Origin: Myxococcales bacterium
GTDB taxonomy: Bacteria > Myxococcota_A > Polyangia > Fen-1088
DNA: 64,000 nt
Reading direction: 5' to 3'
Assembly (NCBI GenBank): GCA_003142855.1
Contig: PLNW01000106.1
Span: 1-64,000, forward strand
The notes beneath the pieces were generated by a model. It made no database searches. It was not told the DNA's origin and saw only the letters and a program-made list of their open reading frames with translations. The position numbers and the translations under genes are program-made. Shown piece by piece: positions 33,489 to 43,468 of this stretch; positions within the stretch are counted from its first letter, which is position 1; each line of letters opens with the position of its first letter.

Positions 33489-35543
33489 CTAGCCGGCTTT
33501 CTGTCGCGGCATCAGCGGCGCGCTGCGGGCGTCGTCGCCCACGCGAACCGGCAGCACAGCCATGGCCAGGCCTTTCCAGTGCAAGCGGCGTTCGACTTGG
33601 TAGGCAGTCTCGTTGTGCAGGATTTTCTGCATCCATGTTTCGCGCTTCCAGATGAGCTTGCCGGCAAAGAAGACGACGCGAGGAAACTCGTCCGCGATCC
33701 GGATGCACAGGCGGCTGGCCTCGTACACCGCGTCCAGCCCTTCAGCCATGCGGTAGCTGGAGTTCCAGCCCAAGCTCTTGGCCAGAGCTACGTATTTTTT
33801 CAGGGTCTCCTCGACCTGGAGGCGTTGCGCGTCGACCTCGGCCGCGCCCTTGAACGTGCCCGAGTCGTGCACAGCCACCGAGACGAACACCAAGTTGGAA
33901 AAATAGCCGGGGTAGGTGCGCTGGATGGAGAGCATGGAGTGCACGCCCAGACCGCCGTACTTTGCCACCAGCAGGACCGCTGTGGGCTTGCTGGGATCTG
34001 GCTCACCACCGTTTTCCTCGAGCCCCACCAGGTTGTCCAGGTCAGCGTCGAGCAGGCTCAGCTGGCGCGCGACTTCGCGGTAGTGGGATTTGACCAGCAG
34101 GCACACGACGATGAGAGCGGTGGTCACCAGCAGGGTCAGCCAGGCGCCTTGCGAGAACTTGAGCACGATTGTGAAGGTCAAGATCGACAGGCACATGACC
34201 AGTCCGATGACGTGAATCAGGATGTGACGTCCCCACTTGCCGTCGCGCGACCGCTCACGCAGCCAGAACCGGCACATGCCGAGCTGGGAGAGAGAGAACG
34301 TGATGAACACGTTGATGGCATACATGGTCACCAGCGCGTCCACGTTTCCGTGGGTGAAAAGCAGCAGAGAGATCGCCGCCAATCCCAGCAGCACGACGCC
34401 GTCTTTGGTGGTCAAACGGTCCGACAGGGATGCGAATCGCCGGGGCAGCCACGAATCGACGGCCATGTTGGACATGACCCGCGGCCCGTCGATGAAACCG
34501 GTCTGCGCGGCCACGAACAGCAGGGCGCCCTCGGACGCCAGCGCGACGACAACGAAGGCCTTGCCGACCGGCACGCCGAGCACCTGCCAGTTTGAGGCGA
34601 AGGCTTCCACCAACACACCATTCAGGGTCTTGCCCTCTTGCGGGCGGATGCCAAACAGGAGGTAACAAAGCAGAATGCCGCCCGCGGTAAAAGCCAGCGA
34701 GACGGAGAGGTAGACCATGGTGCGTTTGCCCGTGGTCACCCGTGGCTCGCGCATCATCTGCAGGCCGTTCGACACTGCTTCGATGCCGGTGTAGGTCCCG
34801 GCGCCGCGCGAATAGGCGGTCATGAAAATGACGAAAACGCCGAAGACGCCGTAGCTCTGGATGCTCTGCGAGAACTCGTGTCTGAGGTTGGCGGCCACCT
34901 CGGGTGCGTGACCGATGTGCGACCCGAGGCCACCCAGAATCAGCACCAGGTGCGTGACGACAAAGACCATGAAAACCGGCACCAGCGGCGTGACCGACTC
35001 CTTCACGCCGCGTATGTTGAGGACGATGAGCAGCGTGATAACGACAAACTCAAGGGGCAACTTCCACGGGTGCCAGACCAACGGCAACATGTTGAATACG
35101 GCATCCCCGCCTGATGCGATGGACACGGTGATGGTCAGGATGTAGTCCACCAGCAGCGCCGAGCCGGACAGCAGTCCCGCCTTTTGGCCGAGCAGTTTGC
35201 TCGCCACCACGTAGCCACCGCCGCCGGTGGGAAAGTGTTCGATGATGCGGCTATAGGCGTAGGACATCACGAACACGGTCAGCGCGGTGGCCAGCGCCAT
35301 GAACACCGCCAGATAGGTTGTGTTGCCGTGTTCGAGCAGGGAGCGGAAAGATTCGTCAGGGCCGTAGGCCGAGGACGACAAGCCGTCGGCGCCCATACCC
35401 ACCCAAGCCAAGAACGCCACCAGCGAGATCTTGTGGAAGACGCCAGGATCCTTGAAATCTCGCGGTCGACCCACCATCACCCGCCACCCCGTTTCCAACA
35501 GGGAGGCCTTTTCTTCCGGCCCGGTGGTTTCGTGACTAGCCAT
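33489..35543 (-). CDS. KimA-type APC potassium transporter
   Basis: 684 residues from the ATG at 35543. About 12 membrane helices of the APC superfamily; GVFHKISLVAFLAWVGMGAD and GLSSSAYGPDE near the N-terminus match the KimA/YdaO branch rather than amino-acid permeases. A cytoplasmic domain of about 180 residues follows the helices (AKYGGLGVHSMLSIQRTYPG). KimA is a high-affinity K+ importer controlled by c-di-AMP in Firmicutes. The c-di-AMP riboswitch directly upstream strongly supports this assignment. Confidence 0.85.
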   Translation of the reverse strand: MASHETTGPEEKASLLETGWRVMVGRPRDFKDPGVFHKISLVAFLAWVGMGADGLSSSAYGPDESFRSLLEHGNTTYLAVFMALATALTVFVMSYAYSRIIEHFPTGGGGYVVASKLLGQKAGLLSGSALLVDYILTITVSIASGGDAVFNMLPLVWHPWKLPLEFVVITLLIVLNIRGVKESVTPLVPVFMVFVVTHLVLILGGLGSHIGHAPEVAANLRHEFSQSIQSYGVFGVFVIFMTAYSRGAGTYTGIEAVSNGLQMMREPRVTTGKRTMVYLSVSLAFTAGGILLCYLLFGIRPQEGKTLNGVLVEAFASNWQVLGVPVGKAFVVVALASEGALLFVAAQTGFIDGPRVMSNMAVDSWLPRRFASLSDRLTTKDGVVLLGLAAISLLLFTHGNVDALVTMYAINVFITFSLSQLGMCRFWLRERSRDGKWGRHILIHVIGLVMCLSILTFTIVLKFSQGAWLTLLVTTALIVVCLLVKSHYREVARQLSLLDADLDNLVGLEENGGEPDPSKPTAVLLVAKYGGLGVHSMLSIQRTYPGYFSNLVFVSVAVHDSGTFKGAAEVDAQRLQVEETLKKYVALAKSLGWNSSYRMAEGLDAVYEASRLCIRIADEFPRVVFFAGKLIWKRETWMQKILHNETAYQVERRLHWKGLAMAVLPVRVGDDARSAPLMPRQKAG

Positions 35544-35558
35544 GCAGATCTTTCGACC

Positions 35559-35579
35559 GGCCCCCCGTCCTTCGGGGCC
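35559..35579 (-). promoter_or_regulatory. Expression-platform hairpin before the KimA-like gene
   Basis: On the minus strand GGCCCCG-AAGGA-CGGGGGGCC forms a strong stem-loop just after the riboswitch and about 16 bases before the start codon. There is no U-run, so it may mask the ribosome-binding region or act with Rho rather than as a classical intrinsic terminator. Confidence 0.55.
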
Positions 35580-35580
35580 T

Positions 35581-35698
35581 CTTCTGCCTACGAGGTTAGC
35601 TGACGGGCTCGGGAGGAGGCGGTCCCCCGGTGCGGCTGCACTTCGCCCCACAACGATTCGGGTCCCCCGTTCCGGCGAGACCGGATTCGGCGGCCAGA
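35581..35698 (-). ncRNA. c-di-AMP riboswitch (ydaO/yuaA class)
   Basis: Read on the minus strand from about 35696, the RNA has the class landmarks in order: GCCGAAUCCGG, GAACGGGGGACCC, GUGGGGCGAA, CACCGGGGGACC and CCCGUCAGCUAACCUCGUAG. The last segment is the highly conserved 3' portion of the ydaO-yuaA (c-di-AMP) riboswitch. It lies in the leader of a KimA-type K+ transporter, the classic target. Binding of c-di-AMP normally turns expression off when potassium is plentiful. A covariance-model scan would settle exact ends. Confidence 0.88.
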
Positions 35699-35796
35699 GT
35701 GCTACTCCCGACTGTGGGCGATGTCAAACCGGCTCCGAGCGTTGCGTGAATCGGCGCAGGGTGGGCTGCTACCTGACCGTGCGGGCAGAGCGCGTT

Positions 35797-36525
35797 CTAC
35801 TGGCGCTCGCCGAAGATCGCGGTGCCCACACGCACCAGGGATGCGCCCTCGGCCACCGCAACTTCCAGGTCGTGGCTCATGCCCATGGACAGCTCGGCCA
35901 GGTTGACGTGGACGCGGCTCACGGCCGCTTGCTCCTCACGCAGCCGGCGCAGCGCCGTGAAGAAAGGTCGAGACTCCTCGGGATCGTCGCTGAATGGGGG
36001 CATGACCATCAAGCCGGTGCAGCGCAGGTGGTCGAGCCGGGCAAAGCTGGCCAGCAGCGCTGGAAGCGCCGCCGGCGGCACGCCGTGCTTCTGTACCTCG
36101 CCAGCCACGTTGACCTGGATGAGGCAGTCCTGCGGCGCCGTTGCTTTCTGTGCAGCCACGCGTCGCTCGATCTCGGCCAGCACATCGCCCGCCTCGATGG
36201 AATGGATCAGGGCCACGTTGCCGGCCACGTACTTCACCTTGTTGGTCTGCAGCGGGCCGATGAAGTGCCAGAGCGGCTGCGGCAAGCCGGCGGCCTGTGC
36301 GGCGGCCTCGACCGCGAGGCGTTTGTCGCGGAATTCTTGCCCGTAGCTCTCGCCAAAAACTTGTTGGCCAGCGGCCAGCGCAGCCAGGACGTCGGCTGCC
36401 TCGACCATCTTGCTGACCGCCACCAGGCGCGCGCTGCCCGCGGGCCGACCCGCGCTGGCCTCGGCTTGCGCCAGGCGGGCGCGCACGTCGGCCAGGTTGG
36501 CCGCGATTTGTTCGGCGCGATTCAA
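35797..36525 (-). CDS. yggS: YggS/PROSC-type PLP homeostasis protein
   Basis: 242 residues from a TTG at 36525, chosen because GGAGGA lies 8 bases upstream and the TTG overlaps the maf stop (TTGA). Pyridoxal-phosphate-binding fold without a catalytic partner domain: LVAVSKMV (PLP lysine), VFGESYGQEF, LWHFIGPLQTNKVKYV, CLIQVNVAGE, LSMGMSHDLEVAVAEGASLV and RVGTAIFGER. The family balances PLP and amino-acid pools. Translationally coupled to maf. Confidence 0.92.
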   Translation of the reverse strand: MNRAEQIAANLADVRARLAQAEASAGRPAGSARLVAVSKMVEAADVLAALAAGQQVFGESYGQEFRDKRLAVEAAAQAAGLPQPLWHFIGPLQTNKVKYVAGNVALIHSIEAGDVLAEIERRVAAQKATAPQDCLIQVNVAGEVQKHGVPPAALPALLASFARLDHLRCTGLMVMPPFSDDPEESRPFFTALRRLREEQAAVSRVHVNLAELSMGMSHDLEVAVAEGASLVRVGTAIFGERQ

Positions 36526-37139
36526 CGGGACGTTCCTCCGAAAGCCGCGGGCGGATAGCCGGGCAGGGACTCGAGGGCGCGCAGATCCGCTATCACTTCC
36601 GCCAGCGGCAACCCGACCACGTTGGAGAACGATCCGCGCACCTCGATGGCGAACGCGCCCGCGATGCCCTGGATGGCATAGGCACCGGCCTTGCCCCGCC
36701 ATTCACCGCAATCGAGATAGGCGCGCAGTTCGGCCGAATCGAGCGAGCGAAAGCTCACGCCGGTGCTGACCACGCGCTCGACCATGCGACCGCCAAAGTG
36801 CGCGCGATAGGCGGTCATTACCTCGTGGCGCCGGCCTGCCAGCCGGCGCAGCATGGCCGCCGCCTCGTCCTGGTCGGCCGGTTTGCCCAGGATGTCGTCG
36901 CCTAGCACGACCACCGTGTCGGCGGTGAGAATGGGCAGGATCTGCTGGCCCAGTTTGCTCAGCGCCGCATCGCTTTTCTCGGCTGCCAGACGTTGGGCGT
37001 AGGCGCGCGGCTTCTCGCCCTGCGCCGGCGTCTCATTCACGTCCACCGGTTCGATCCGCAGGACCAGGCCCAGGCGTTCGAGGAGTTCACGCCGGCGCGG
37101 CGACGCGGAAGCCAGGATGAGATCGGGCGTGGTTTTCAT
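36522..37139 (-). CDS. maf: Maf-like nucleotide pyrophosphatase
   Basis: 205 residues, typical for Maf/YhdE. Motifs: LASASPRRRELLERLGL, VDVNETP, ADTVVVLGDDILGKP and YAIQGIAGAFAIEVRGSFSN, then VVGLPL. Maf proteins hydrolyse dTTP/UTP or modified nucleotides and influence division. Located directly before yggS in the same transcription direction. Confidence 0.93.
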   Translation of the reverse strand: MKTTPDLILASASPRRRELLERLGLVLRIEPVDVNETPAQGEKPRAYAQRLAAEKSDAALSKLGQQILPILTADTVVVLGDDILGKPADQDEAAAMLRRLAGRRHEVMTAYRAHFGGRMVERVVSTGVSFRSLDSAELRAYLDCGEWRGKAGAYAIQGIAGAFAIEVRGSFSNVVGLPLAEVIADLRALESLPGYPPAAFGGTSR

Positions 37140-37222
37140 GGTCGCTGCGAGTATATCGTGGCCAGCGCGGAAGACGCGTCCTTCGGCGCAACTTTGCTTC
37201 GGCCCGTCCGATAAGGCGGGCG

Positions 37223-38449
37223 ATGTCCTGTTCGCGCGCTGGCTTTCTCCCGTGGCTCCTCTGGGTTGGCTGCTCGCCGAGCACCGACCTGGGAGCGGAA
37301 CGGCAGGTGGCTAGCGCTGCGACTCTTGATGGAGGAAGGGCCAGCGATTCTGGCCTCGCCTTGGGCCTGCCAGTACTGGTCGACCCACCTCCTGGCGCTA
37401 CACAGGTGCCGCCCAACCTGGCCAAGGTCATCCTTCGCTTCTCCGAGCCTGTGCAAGTTCCCGATGCGGGTGCTTCGCTCAACCTCCGCGCGAACGATGG
37501 TAACGAGGTCGCGCTGGCCTTGGGTGATGGGGATACCGGACCTTGCACCGACTCCTGCTACGCGGCCTTGCCAGCCGGCATCCTGGAGCCGACCACCTCG
37601 TATGTCGTCGAGATCGGCGCTGATGTCTTGCACTTCGAAGGGGGCAAGCCGGTTCCTGCTGGCCAGGTTGGCTCGTTCACAACCGCTGATGCGCCGGACG
37701 AATACGCTCCCTTGATCGTCGGCTTTGCCATGACCCTCGTCGAAGGGTGTGTGCAGGCGGAATTTGCGACAGACGAGTCGGCGTGGGGCCAGGTCATCAT
37801 CACGGCTGGCGACCAGGTGGCCAGCCTGGATCTGGGCGCGATGGGCACCAAGTTCGACTTGCTGACGCACCTTCCGGATCTGCCGGCCGATGTGGATGCT
37901 CAGGCCGTCGCGCGCGCCACGGATCGAGCCGGCAACAGCGCGGATTCTGCCGCGGTCGCGCTGCACCTGCCGCCCAAGCTGCCCCGGCTGGTGATCACCG
38001 AGGTGCTGGCCAATCCCGCTGGCTCCGAGTACACGCAGGAGTTCGTCGAACTCGAGAACCTGGAGGCCGAGCCGGTGTCGCTGGCAGGCATGCTCATCGA
38101 AGACAAGACCGGCAGCGACGTCTTGCCAGATGTGGCTGTCCCAGCGGGCGGTTTCGCGCTGATAGTGGCGGCGAGCTTCGTTGCGGACGACGGCAAGGAT
38201 CCGGTACCGCGCGATGGCACGGTGATCGTCTCCGTGTCGGGCCGTATCGGAGCCGATGGTCTGTCAAACTCTGGTGAACCGGTTCGATTGGTGAGCAGCG
38301 ACGGTGCAGTGGTGAGCCAGTACGGCGGCTGGGTCGACGTGAGCGCCACGGCCTGGAACGGCATGAGCGTGCATCGGATCTCAGTCGACGCCTGTGATCA
38401 GCCCAGTGCTTGGACCAACAGTCCCGAGATGCCGACTCCAGGCTGGTAG
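37223..38449 (+). CDS. Lipoprotein with Ig-like and lamin-tail domains
   Basis: 408 residues. The N-terminus ([18 protein letters not shown]) is a lipoprotein signal with Cys17. Residues about 50-155 form an SbsA-type Ig-like domain ([29 protein letters not shown]). Residues about 250-370 match a lamin-tail domain ([39 protein letters not shown]). Lamin-tail domains in bacteria occur on secreted or surface proteins, often with nucleases, but no catalytic motif is present here. Probable outer-membrane surface protein of unknown role. Confidence 0.8.
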   Translation: MSCSRAGFLPWLLWVGCSPSTDLGAERQVASAATLDGGRASDSGLALGLPVLVDPPPGATQVPPNLAKVILRFSEPVQVPDAGASLNLRANDGNEVALALGDGDTGPCTDSCYAALPAGILEPTTSYVVEIGADVLHFEGGKPVPAGQVGSFTTADAPDEYAPLIVGFAMTLVEGCVQAEFATDESAWGQVIITAGDQVASLDLGAMGTKFDLLTHLPDLPADVDAQAVARATDRAGNSADSAAVALHLPPKLPRLVITEVLANPAGSEYTQEFVELENLEAEPVSLAGMLIEDKTGSDVLPDVAVPAGGFALIVAASFVADDGKDPVPRDGTVIVSVSGRIGADGLSNSGEPVRLVSSDGAVVSQYGGWVDVSATAWNGMSVHRISVDACDQPSAWTNSPEMPTPGW

Positions 38450-38573
38450 CACCGTCGTCGCACGAACTTTCGCCGGATCGATCTTGTTCGCCACGGCGCG
38501 GCGCGTCTGCGGACCGGCGATTTTGGCGCCCTCAAGCGGGGCATTTGCGAACGAAAAGTGCTACAAAGCGGGC

Positions 38574-39323
<750 letters not shown>

Positions 39324-39341
39324 CAGAATCCGGCTGCACGC

Positions 39342-39845
39342 ATGCCCGCAGCAGGCCGCACGCGCATCCTGGGCATCGACCCGGGCACCCTGCGCCTCGG
39401 CTACGGCGTCGTCGATCGCGTTGGCAATGCGAAGCTGACCTACGTGGAGTGCGGCGTGATTTCCGCGCCGCCCCGGCAGCCGCGCAACCAGCGTTTGTTG
39501 ACCATCGGCCGTGGCCTGTGCGAGCTGCTCGACGAGCTGCGGCCCGACGAGGTGGCCATGGAGCAGGCCTTCTACGGCAAGAATGTGCAGGCCACCCTGG
39601 CCTTGGGCGAGGCGCGCGGCGTGGCCCTGTTCGTGGCCGGCGATCGCGGATTGCCGGTCGTGGGCTACGCCCCGGCCCGGGTCAAGCGCACGATTGTCGG
39701 CCATGGCCGCGCGAGCAAGTCCCAGGTTGCCTTCCTGGTGCGCGCGCTCCTGTCCATGCGTCGCGCGCCCGAGGCCGACGCGGCCGATGCCCTGGCCATC
39801 GCGATCTGCCACGCCCGTCTTGGGGGTGCGACCTTGGGGCTGTGA
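39342..39845 (+). CDS. ruvC: Holliday junction resolvase RuvC
   Basis: 167 residues. Catalytic acidic residues of the RNase H fold are Asp13 (GIDPGT), Glu74 (AMEQAF) and Asp146/Asp149 (EADAADALAIAICHA). It cleaves Holliday junctions produced by RecA and moved by RuvAB. It lies 18 bases after yebC and is separated from ruvA by about 380 bases containing an inverted-repeat element. Confidence 0.96.
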   Translation: MPAAGRTRILGIDPGTLRLGYGVVDRVGNAKLTYVECGVISAPPRQPRNQRLLTIGRGLCELLDELRPDEVAMEQAFYGKNVQATLALGEARGVALFVAGDRGLPVVGYAPARVKRTIVGHGRASKSQVAFLVRALLSMRRAPEADAADALAIAICHARLGGATLGL

Positions 39846-39883
39846 CTAGGAGAGCGAGTTCATCTCAGCGGCCGCGCGCCGTC

Positions 39884-40163
39884 GAGAACACAGAGGTGAG
39901 AGGGGAGGACACAGAGCGGCCTGCCGGCCGCAACCGAAGGGATCAGTCCGGCCACGGCCATGACGTCTTATGGCCATCGCGGCGCTGTGGAGAATCTTCG
40001 CGGCTTGCGAAGAAACGCGACGCTAGTAGTACAGGGAGGCTTGCTGCCGAAACTGGCGCTACTGAAACAGGGAATACTCCGAAACTAGCCACGGACGCCC
40101 AGGCAGGGGTAGGCTCCCAGACATGACGCCCTCTGTGCCCTCTCCTCTCCCCTCTGCGTTCTC
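39884..40163. repeat. Element with 33-bp imperfect terminal inverted repeats between ruvC and ruvA
   Basis: The purine-rich arm at 39884-39916 (begins GAGAACACAGAGGTGAGAGG) is mirrored by the reverse complement of 40131-40163 with a handful of mismatches. The interior of about 210 bases has no gene but has its own direct repeats (AAACTGGCGCTACTGAAACA near 40051-40070, GAAACTAG near 40081-40088) and TGGCCATGACGTC/TATGGCCA symmetry near 39955-39975. It looks like a non-coding repeat element or transcribed hairpin inserted into the ruvC-ruvA spacer. Confidence 0.6.
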
Positions 40164-40226
40164 AGCAGCGGGGCGCGGACGAGATGAATCATCTCACTCC
40201 GTTTGGTCGCAGTCGTCAGGCTTCCA

Positions 40227-40835
40227 ATGATTGCTTCGCTGCGTGGCATCTTGCTTGAGAAGAACCTCGACACCGTGGTGATCGAGGCAGGCGGCGTGGG
40301 CTATGCGGTGACGGTCACCGCGGCTGCCCAGCGCGCGTTGCCGCCAGCTGGCGCCGAGGCGCGCTTGTTCATCCACACGCACGCCGTGCAAGACAGTCCC
40401 TGGCAGCTCTTTGGGTTCGCCGAGCCCGAGGAGCGTCGCATGTTCGAGACCCTGCTCACCGTGCAGGGCGTGGGGCCCAAGGTCGCGGTGGCCATTTTGT
40501 CGGGCCTGCCCATCGGCGATCTGGTCCGCGCCATCCGCGCGGCTGACCTGTCCACCCTGACCAGGATTCGCGGCGTGGGCCGCAAGACGGCAGAGCGCAT
40601 GGCGGTCGAGTTGCGCGACAAGGTCGGCGTGCCGTCGGGCGCGACTCGCGAGGTATCCACGGTTTTCCCGCTGCAAGGGAGCGTGCCTCCTGGCCGGCGG
40701 GGCGAAGTTTTCGGCGCCCTGCAAGCGCTCGGGTACAGGGTGAGCGAGTTCGAGGGCGTCCTGGCGAATCTCGACGTGAGCAAGCCGACGCCTGACCTGA
40801 TCAAAGAAGCGCTGGCAGCCATGAGGAGGAAGTGA
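40227..40835 (+). CDS. ruvA: Holliday junction helicase subunit RuvA
   Basis: 202 residues from [15 protein letters not shown]-fold domain I ([12 protein letters not shown]), tandem helix-hairpin-helix motifs ([18 protein letters not shown] and [19 protein letters not shown]) and the flexible domain III that contacts RuvB. Overlaps or abuts ruvB. Confidence 0.96.
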   Translation: MIASLRGILLEKNLDTVVIEAGGVGYAVTVTAAAQRALPPAGAEARLFIHTHAVQDSPWQLFGFAEPEERRMFETLLTVQGVGPKVAVAILSGLPIGDLVRAIRAADLSTLTRIRGVGRKTAERMAVELRDKVGVPSGATREVSTVFPLQGSVPPGRRGEVFGALQALGYRVSEFEGVLANLDVSKPTPDLIKEALAAMRRK

Positions 40836-41911
40836 TGGCGCGCAAGCGGCACGACGACGGACCAGCGCCAGGCGAGCCTGAGTCGCGCGTGGTCTCGCCC
40901 GAGGCGGATTCGCCCAAAGAGAAGGCGATGGACGTGGCGTTGAGGCCGACGTCGTTCAGCGAGTTCGTCGGTCAGCGCAAGGTGGCCGAGAACCTGGAGG
41001 TCTACGTGGCCGCTGCGAAAAAGCGCGGCGGAACCTTGGACCACGTGCTGCTGTCAGGCCCGCCTGGCCTGGGCAAGACGACATTGGCGCATTTGCTGGC
41101 GCACGAGATGGGCACGCAGGCGCGCGTGACCTCGGGGCCGGCGCTGGAGCGCAAGGGCGACTTGGCGGGCATCCTCACCTCGCTGAATCGGGGCGACGTG
41201 CTGTTCGTCGACGAGATTCACCGGCTGCAGCCCATCATCGAGGAGAGCCTCTACCCGGCCATGGAGGACTTCAAGATCGAGATCGTGACTGGCGTGGGCG
41301 CAGGCGCCGCGGCCATCACCATCCCCATCCAGCGCTTCACCCTGGTGGGGGCCACCACGCGCACCGGCCAGCTCACCTCGCCGCTGCTTTCGCGCTTTGG
41401 CATTGTCGAACGACTCGATTTCTACGCGCCGGCCGAGCTCACCACCATCGTCAAGCGTTCCGCCAGCATCCTGGGCATTCGTCTCGACGAGGACGGCGCG
41501 CTCGAAATCGGCCGTCGCGCGCGCGGCACGCCTCGCATTGTCAACAAGTTGCTCAACCGGGTGCGCGACTTCGCCGAGGTGCGCGGCGACGGCCGGGTCA
41601 CCCGCGAGGCTGCCGACTACGGATTGCGCCGACTGGGCGTGGACGAGCTGGGTCTGGACGAGGGCGATCGCCGGCTTCTGCGCGCCATCATGGAGCGCTT
41701 CGACGGCGGCCCGGCTGGCATCGAGTCGCTGGCTGCCGCGCTGGCCGAGGATCGCGACACCCTGGAATACGTGCACGAGCCCTATCTCATCCAGCAGGGC
41801 TTCCTGGTGCGCACCCCGCGCGGCCGTCAGGCCACCCGCCAAGCCTACGAGCACATGAAGATTCCGCCTCCGTCGACCGGCCGCAACAGCGGGCAGGGCA
41901 GTCTCTTCTAG
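40835..41911 (+). CDS. ruvB: Holliday junction helicase ATPase RuvB
   Basis: 358 residues from the ATG at 40835, AGGAGGA just upstream; a GTG at 40832 is the alternative. Walker [10 protein letters not shown], Walker [11 protein letters not shown], sensor 1 [10 protein letters not shown] and the arginine finger region ([10 protein letters not shown]) are intact, followed by a winged helix ([13 protein letters not shown]). Coupled with ruvA; drives branch migration. Confidence 0.96.
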   Translation: MARKRHDDGPAPGEPESRVVSPEADSPKEKAMDVALRPTSFSEFVGQRKVAENLEVYVAAAKKRGGTLDHVLLSGPPGLGKTTLAHLLAHEMGTQARVTSGPALERKGDLAGILTSLNRGDVLFVDEIHRLQPIIEESLYPAMEDFKIEIVTGVGAGAAAITIPIQRFTLVGATTRTGQLTSPLLSRFGIVERLDFYAPAELTTIVKRSASILGIRLDEDGALEIGRRARGTPRIVNKLLNRVRDFAEVRGDGRVTREAADYGLRRLGVDELGLDEGDRRLLRAIMERFDGGPAGIESLAAALAEDRDTLEYVHEPYLIQQGFLVRTPRGRQATRQAYEHMKIPPPSTGRNSGQGSLF

Positions 41912-42026
41912 TCGCGTGGGAGCCCGCCGGCTCCCCCTGCGGGGACTTCGGGACGGACAGCCCACCCCACCCGCCCCGCGCTTCGCGCGCCCTCGTCGCC
42001 GGCGGCGCACCATCGTGGGAGGGCAT

Positions 42027-42047
42027 GGGAACCCTTTCAGGGTTCCC
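42027..42047 (+). terminator. Stem-loop after ruvB
   Basis: GGGAACCCT-TTC-AGGGTTCCC is a perfect 9-bp stem with a 3-base loop, 116 bases after the ruvB stop and 78 bases before the OmpA-like gene. It lacks an immediate T-run, so termination may be partial. Confidence 0.5.
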
Positions 42048-42124
42048 ATATCAAGATGACGCGTTCATTTGTTTTGCCCAAACATCCTTAAGATCTTCGC
42101 AGAACGCGGCGATTGAACTTTAGG

Positions 42125-43468
42125 ATGAAGTTCACCGTCTTTGGAACCGCGTTAGCGGTCGTGCTGCCCGTTTGCATCTCGCCCAGTATGGCTTGGGCGG
42201 ACGCTGCGCAGACCCTGCGCAAGACGGTGGTCAATGTGGAAGCGCCGGTGGCGATTCCCCTCAGTGAGCCGCTGCGTGACCGTTTTGGAATCGGCACCAT
42301 GCCGGCTATCTCCGCAAGCTTGCCAGTGGGAGGGTGGACGCTGCTGGGCCTGCGCTTGCGCGGGGGTTTTCTCTCCAATGGCCCAGCACCTGCGGATCGC
42401 ACCATTCGCGATCCCGGAATGGGCGGCCTGGCGGTGCTGTCGGCTTTCGGCAGATTCCGACCCCTGGCACGGCGCCAGGGGGATTCGCGTGCCCTCGGTC
42501 CTTGGATCGAGATTGGGGCGGGTCCTGGCCTGACTGGAAGCCTGGTGCGCGCCGTGGGCGAGGTGGCGGTTGGCTGGAACTTTCGGCTGGGAGGATGGAT
42601 CTTCGGCCCCTCAGCCCGCTATCTGCATGTGCTACAGACTGGCAGCGCGCTCGACAGCTCGGACGCTCAGCTGGCCCTGCTCGGCGTGGAGATCGTGATG
42701 CACGATTCACACTGGCCCGCGCCGGTCGCGCCACCTCCGGTGGTGGTGGTCGAGGAGAAGCCCAAAGTTCTCGATCGGGACGGCGATGGAATTCCTGACG
42801 ACGTGGACAAGTGTCCCAACGAGCCGGAGGACTTCGACGGCTTCGAAGACGAGGACGGCTGCCCCGATCCGGACAATGACAAGGACGGAATCCCCGACGT
42901 GATGGACAAGTGTCCCAACGAGCCAGAGACGGTCAACGGGGTTGACGACGAAGACGGCTGCCCCGACGAGGCGCCCATCGTGGTCAGGGAAGACCGCATT
43001 CTGCTCACCGAGCACGTGCTCTTCGACACCAACCGGGCTCGGGTGCGAACCGCGGGCCGGCCGGCCTTGGAGGCGGTGCTGAATCTGTGGAAGCAACATC
43101 CCGAATGGGATCATCTGGTCATTGAAGGCCACGCCGATCGCCGCGGCCCGGATCCGTTCAACGACTGGCTCAGTCACGAACGGGCCGAGCGGGCGCGCAA
43201 GGTCATCATCGAGATGGGATTCCCGGCCGAGAAGCTGGTGGTCGCCGCGTTCGGAAACAAGCAGCTGCGTGTGCAGGGGACCGGCGAAGAGGCTGATCGA
43301 GAGAACCGGCGCGTGGAATTTGCGATCATCAAGAAGGTGGAAGAGCGCGCGAAGGGTCCGGATCCCACTCAGCCACCCAAGGGTCCGGATCCCACCCAGT
43401 CACCCACGGGTCCGGATCCAACCCAGCCGCCGCCCGCGCAGGCCCAAATCGGAAGGCTGCAGCCATGA
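42125..43468 (+). CDS. OmpA-family protein with TSP3 repeats
   Basis: 447 residues from the ATG at 42125 (TTG at 42113 possible). Signal peptide (GTALAVVLPVCISPSMAWA), an N-terminal barrel-like region of about 180 residues, then two calcium-binding thrombospondin-type 3 repeats (DRDGDGIPDDVDKCPNEPED, NDKDGIPDVMDKCPNEPE) and a complete OmpA peptidoglycan-binding domain (LFDTNRARV, VIEGHADRRGPD, LSHERAERARKV, NRRVEFAI). The tail consists of three GPDPTQ-type repeats with Pro-rich spacers, an unusual addition. Overlaps the next gene by four bases. Confidence 0.9.
   Translation: MKFTVFGTALAVVLPVCISPSMAWADAAQTLRKTVVNVEAPVAIPLSEPLRDRFGIGTMPAISASLPVGGWTLLGLRLRGGFLSNGPAPADRTIRDPGMGGLAVLSAFGRFRPLARRQGDSRALGPWIEIGAGPGLTGSLVRAVGEVAVGWNFRLGGWIFGPSARYLHVLQTGSALDSSDAQLALLGVEIVMHDSHWPAPVAPPPVVVVEEKPKVLDRDGDGIPDDVDKCPNEPEDFDGFEDEDGCPDPDNDKDGIPDVMDKCPNEPETVNGVDDEDGCPDEAPIVVREDRILLTEHVLFDTNRARVRTAGRPALEAVLNLWKQHPEWDHLVIEGHADRRGPDPFNDWLSHERAERARKVIIEMGFPAEKLVVAAFGNKQLRVQGTGEEADRENRRVEFAIIKKVEERAKGPDPTQPPKGPDPTQSPTGPDPTQPPPAQAQIGRLQP

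Noticed and set aside
32120..33655. Long + strand open frame opposite the TonB-like gene
   Set aside because: Composition is the mirror of the Pro/Glu/Lys-rich spacer; no family resemblance.
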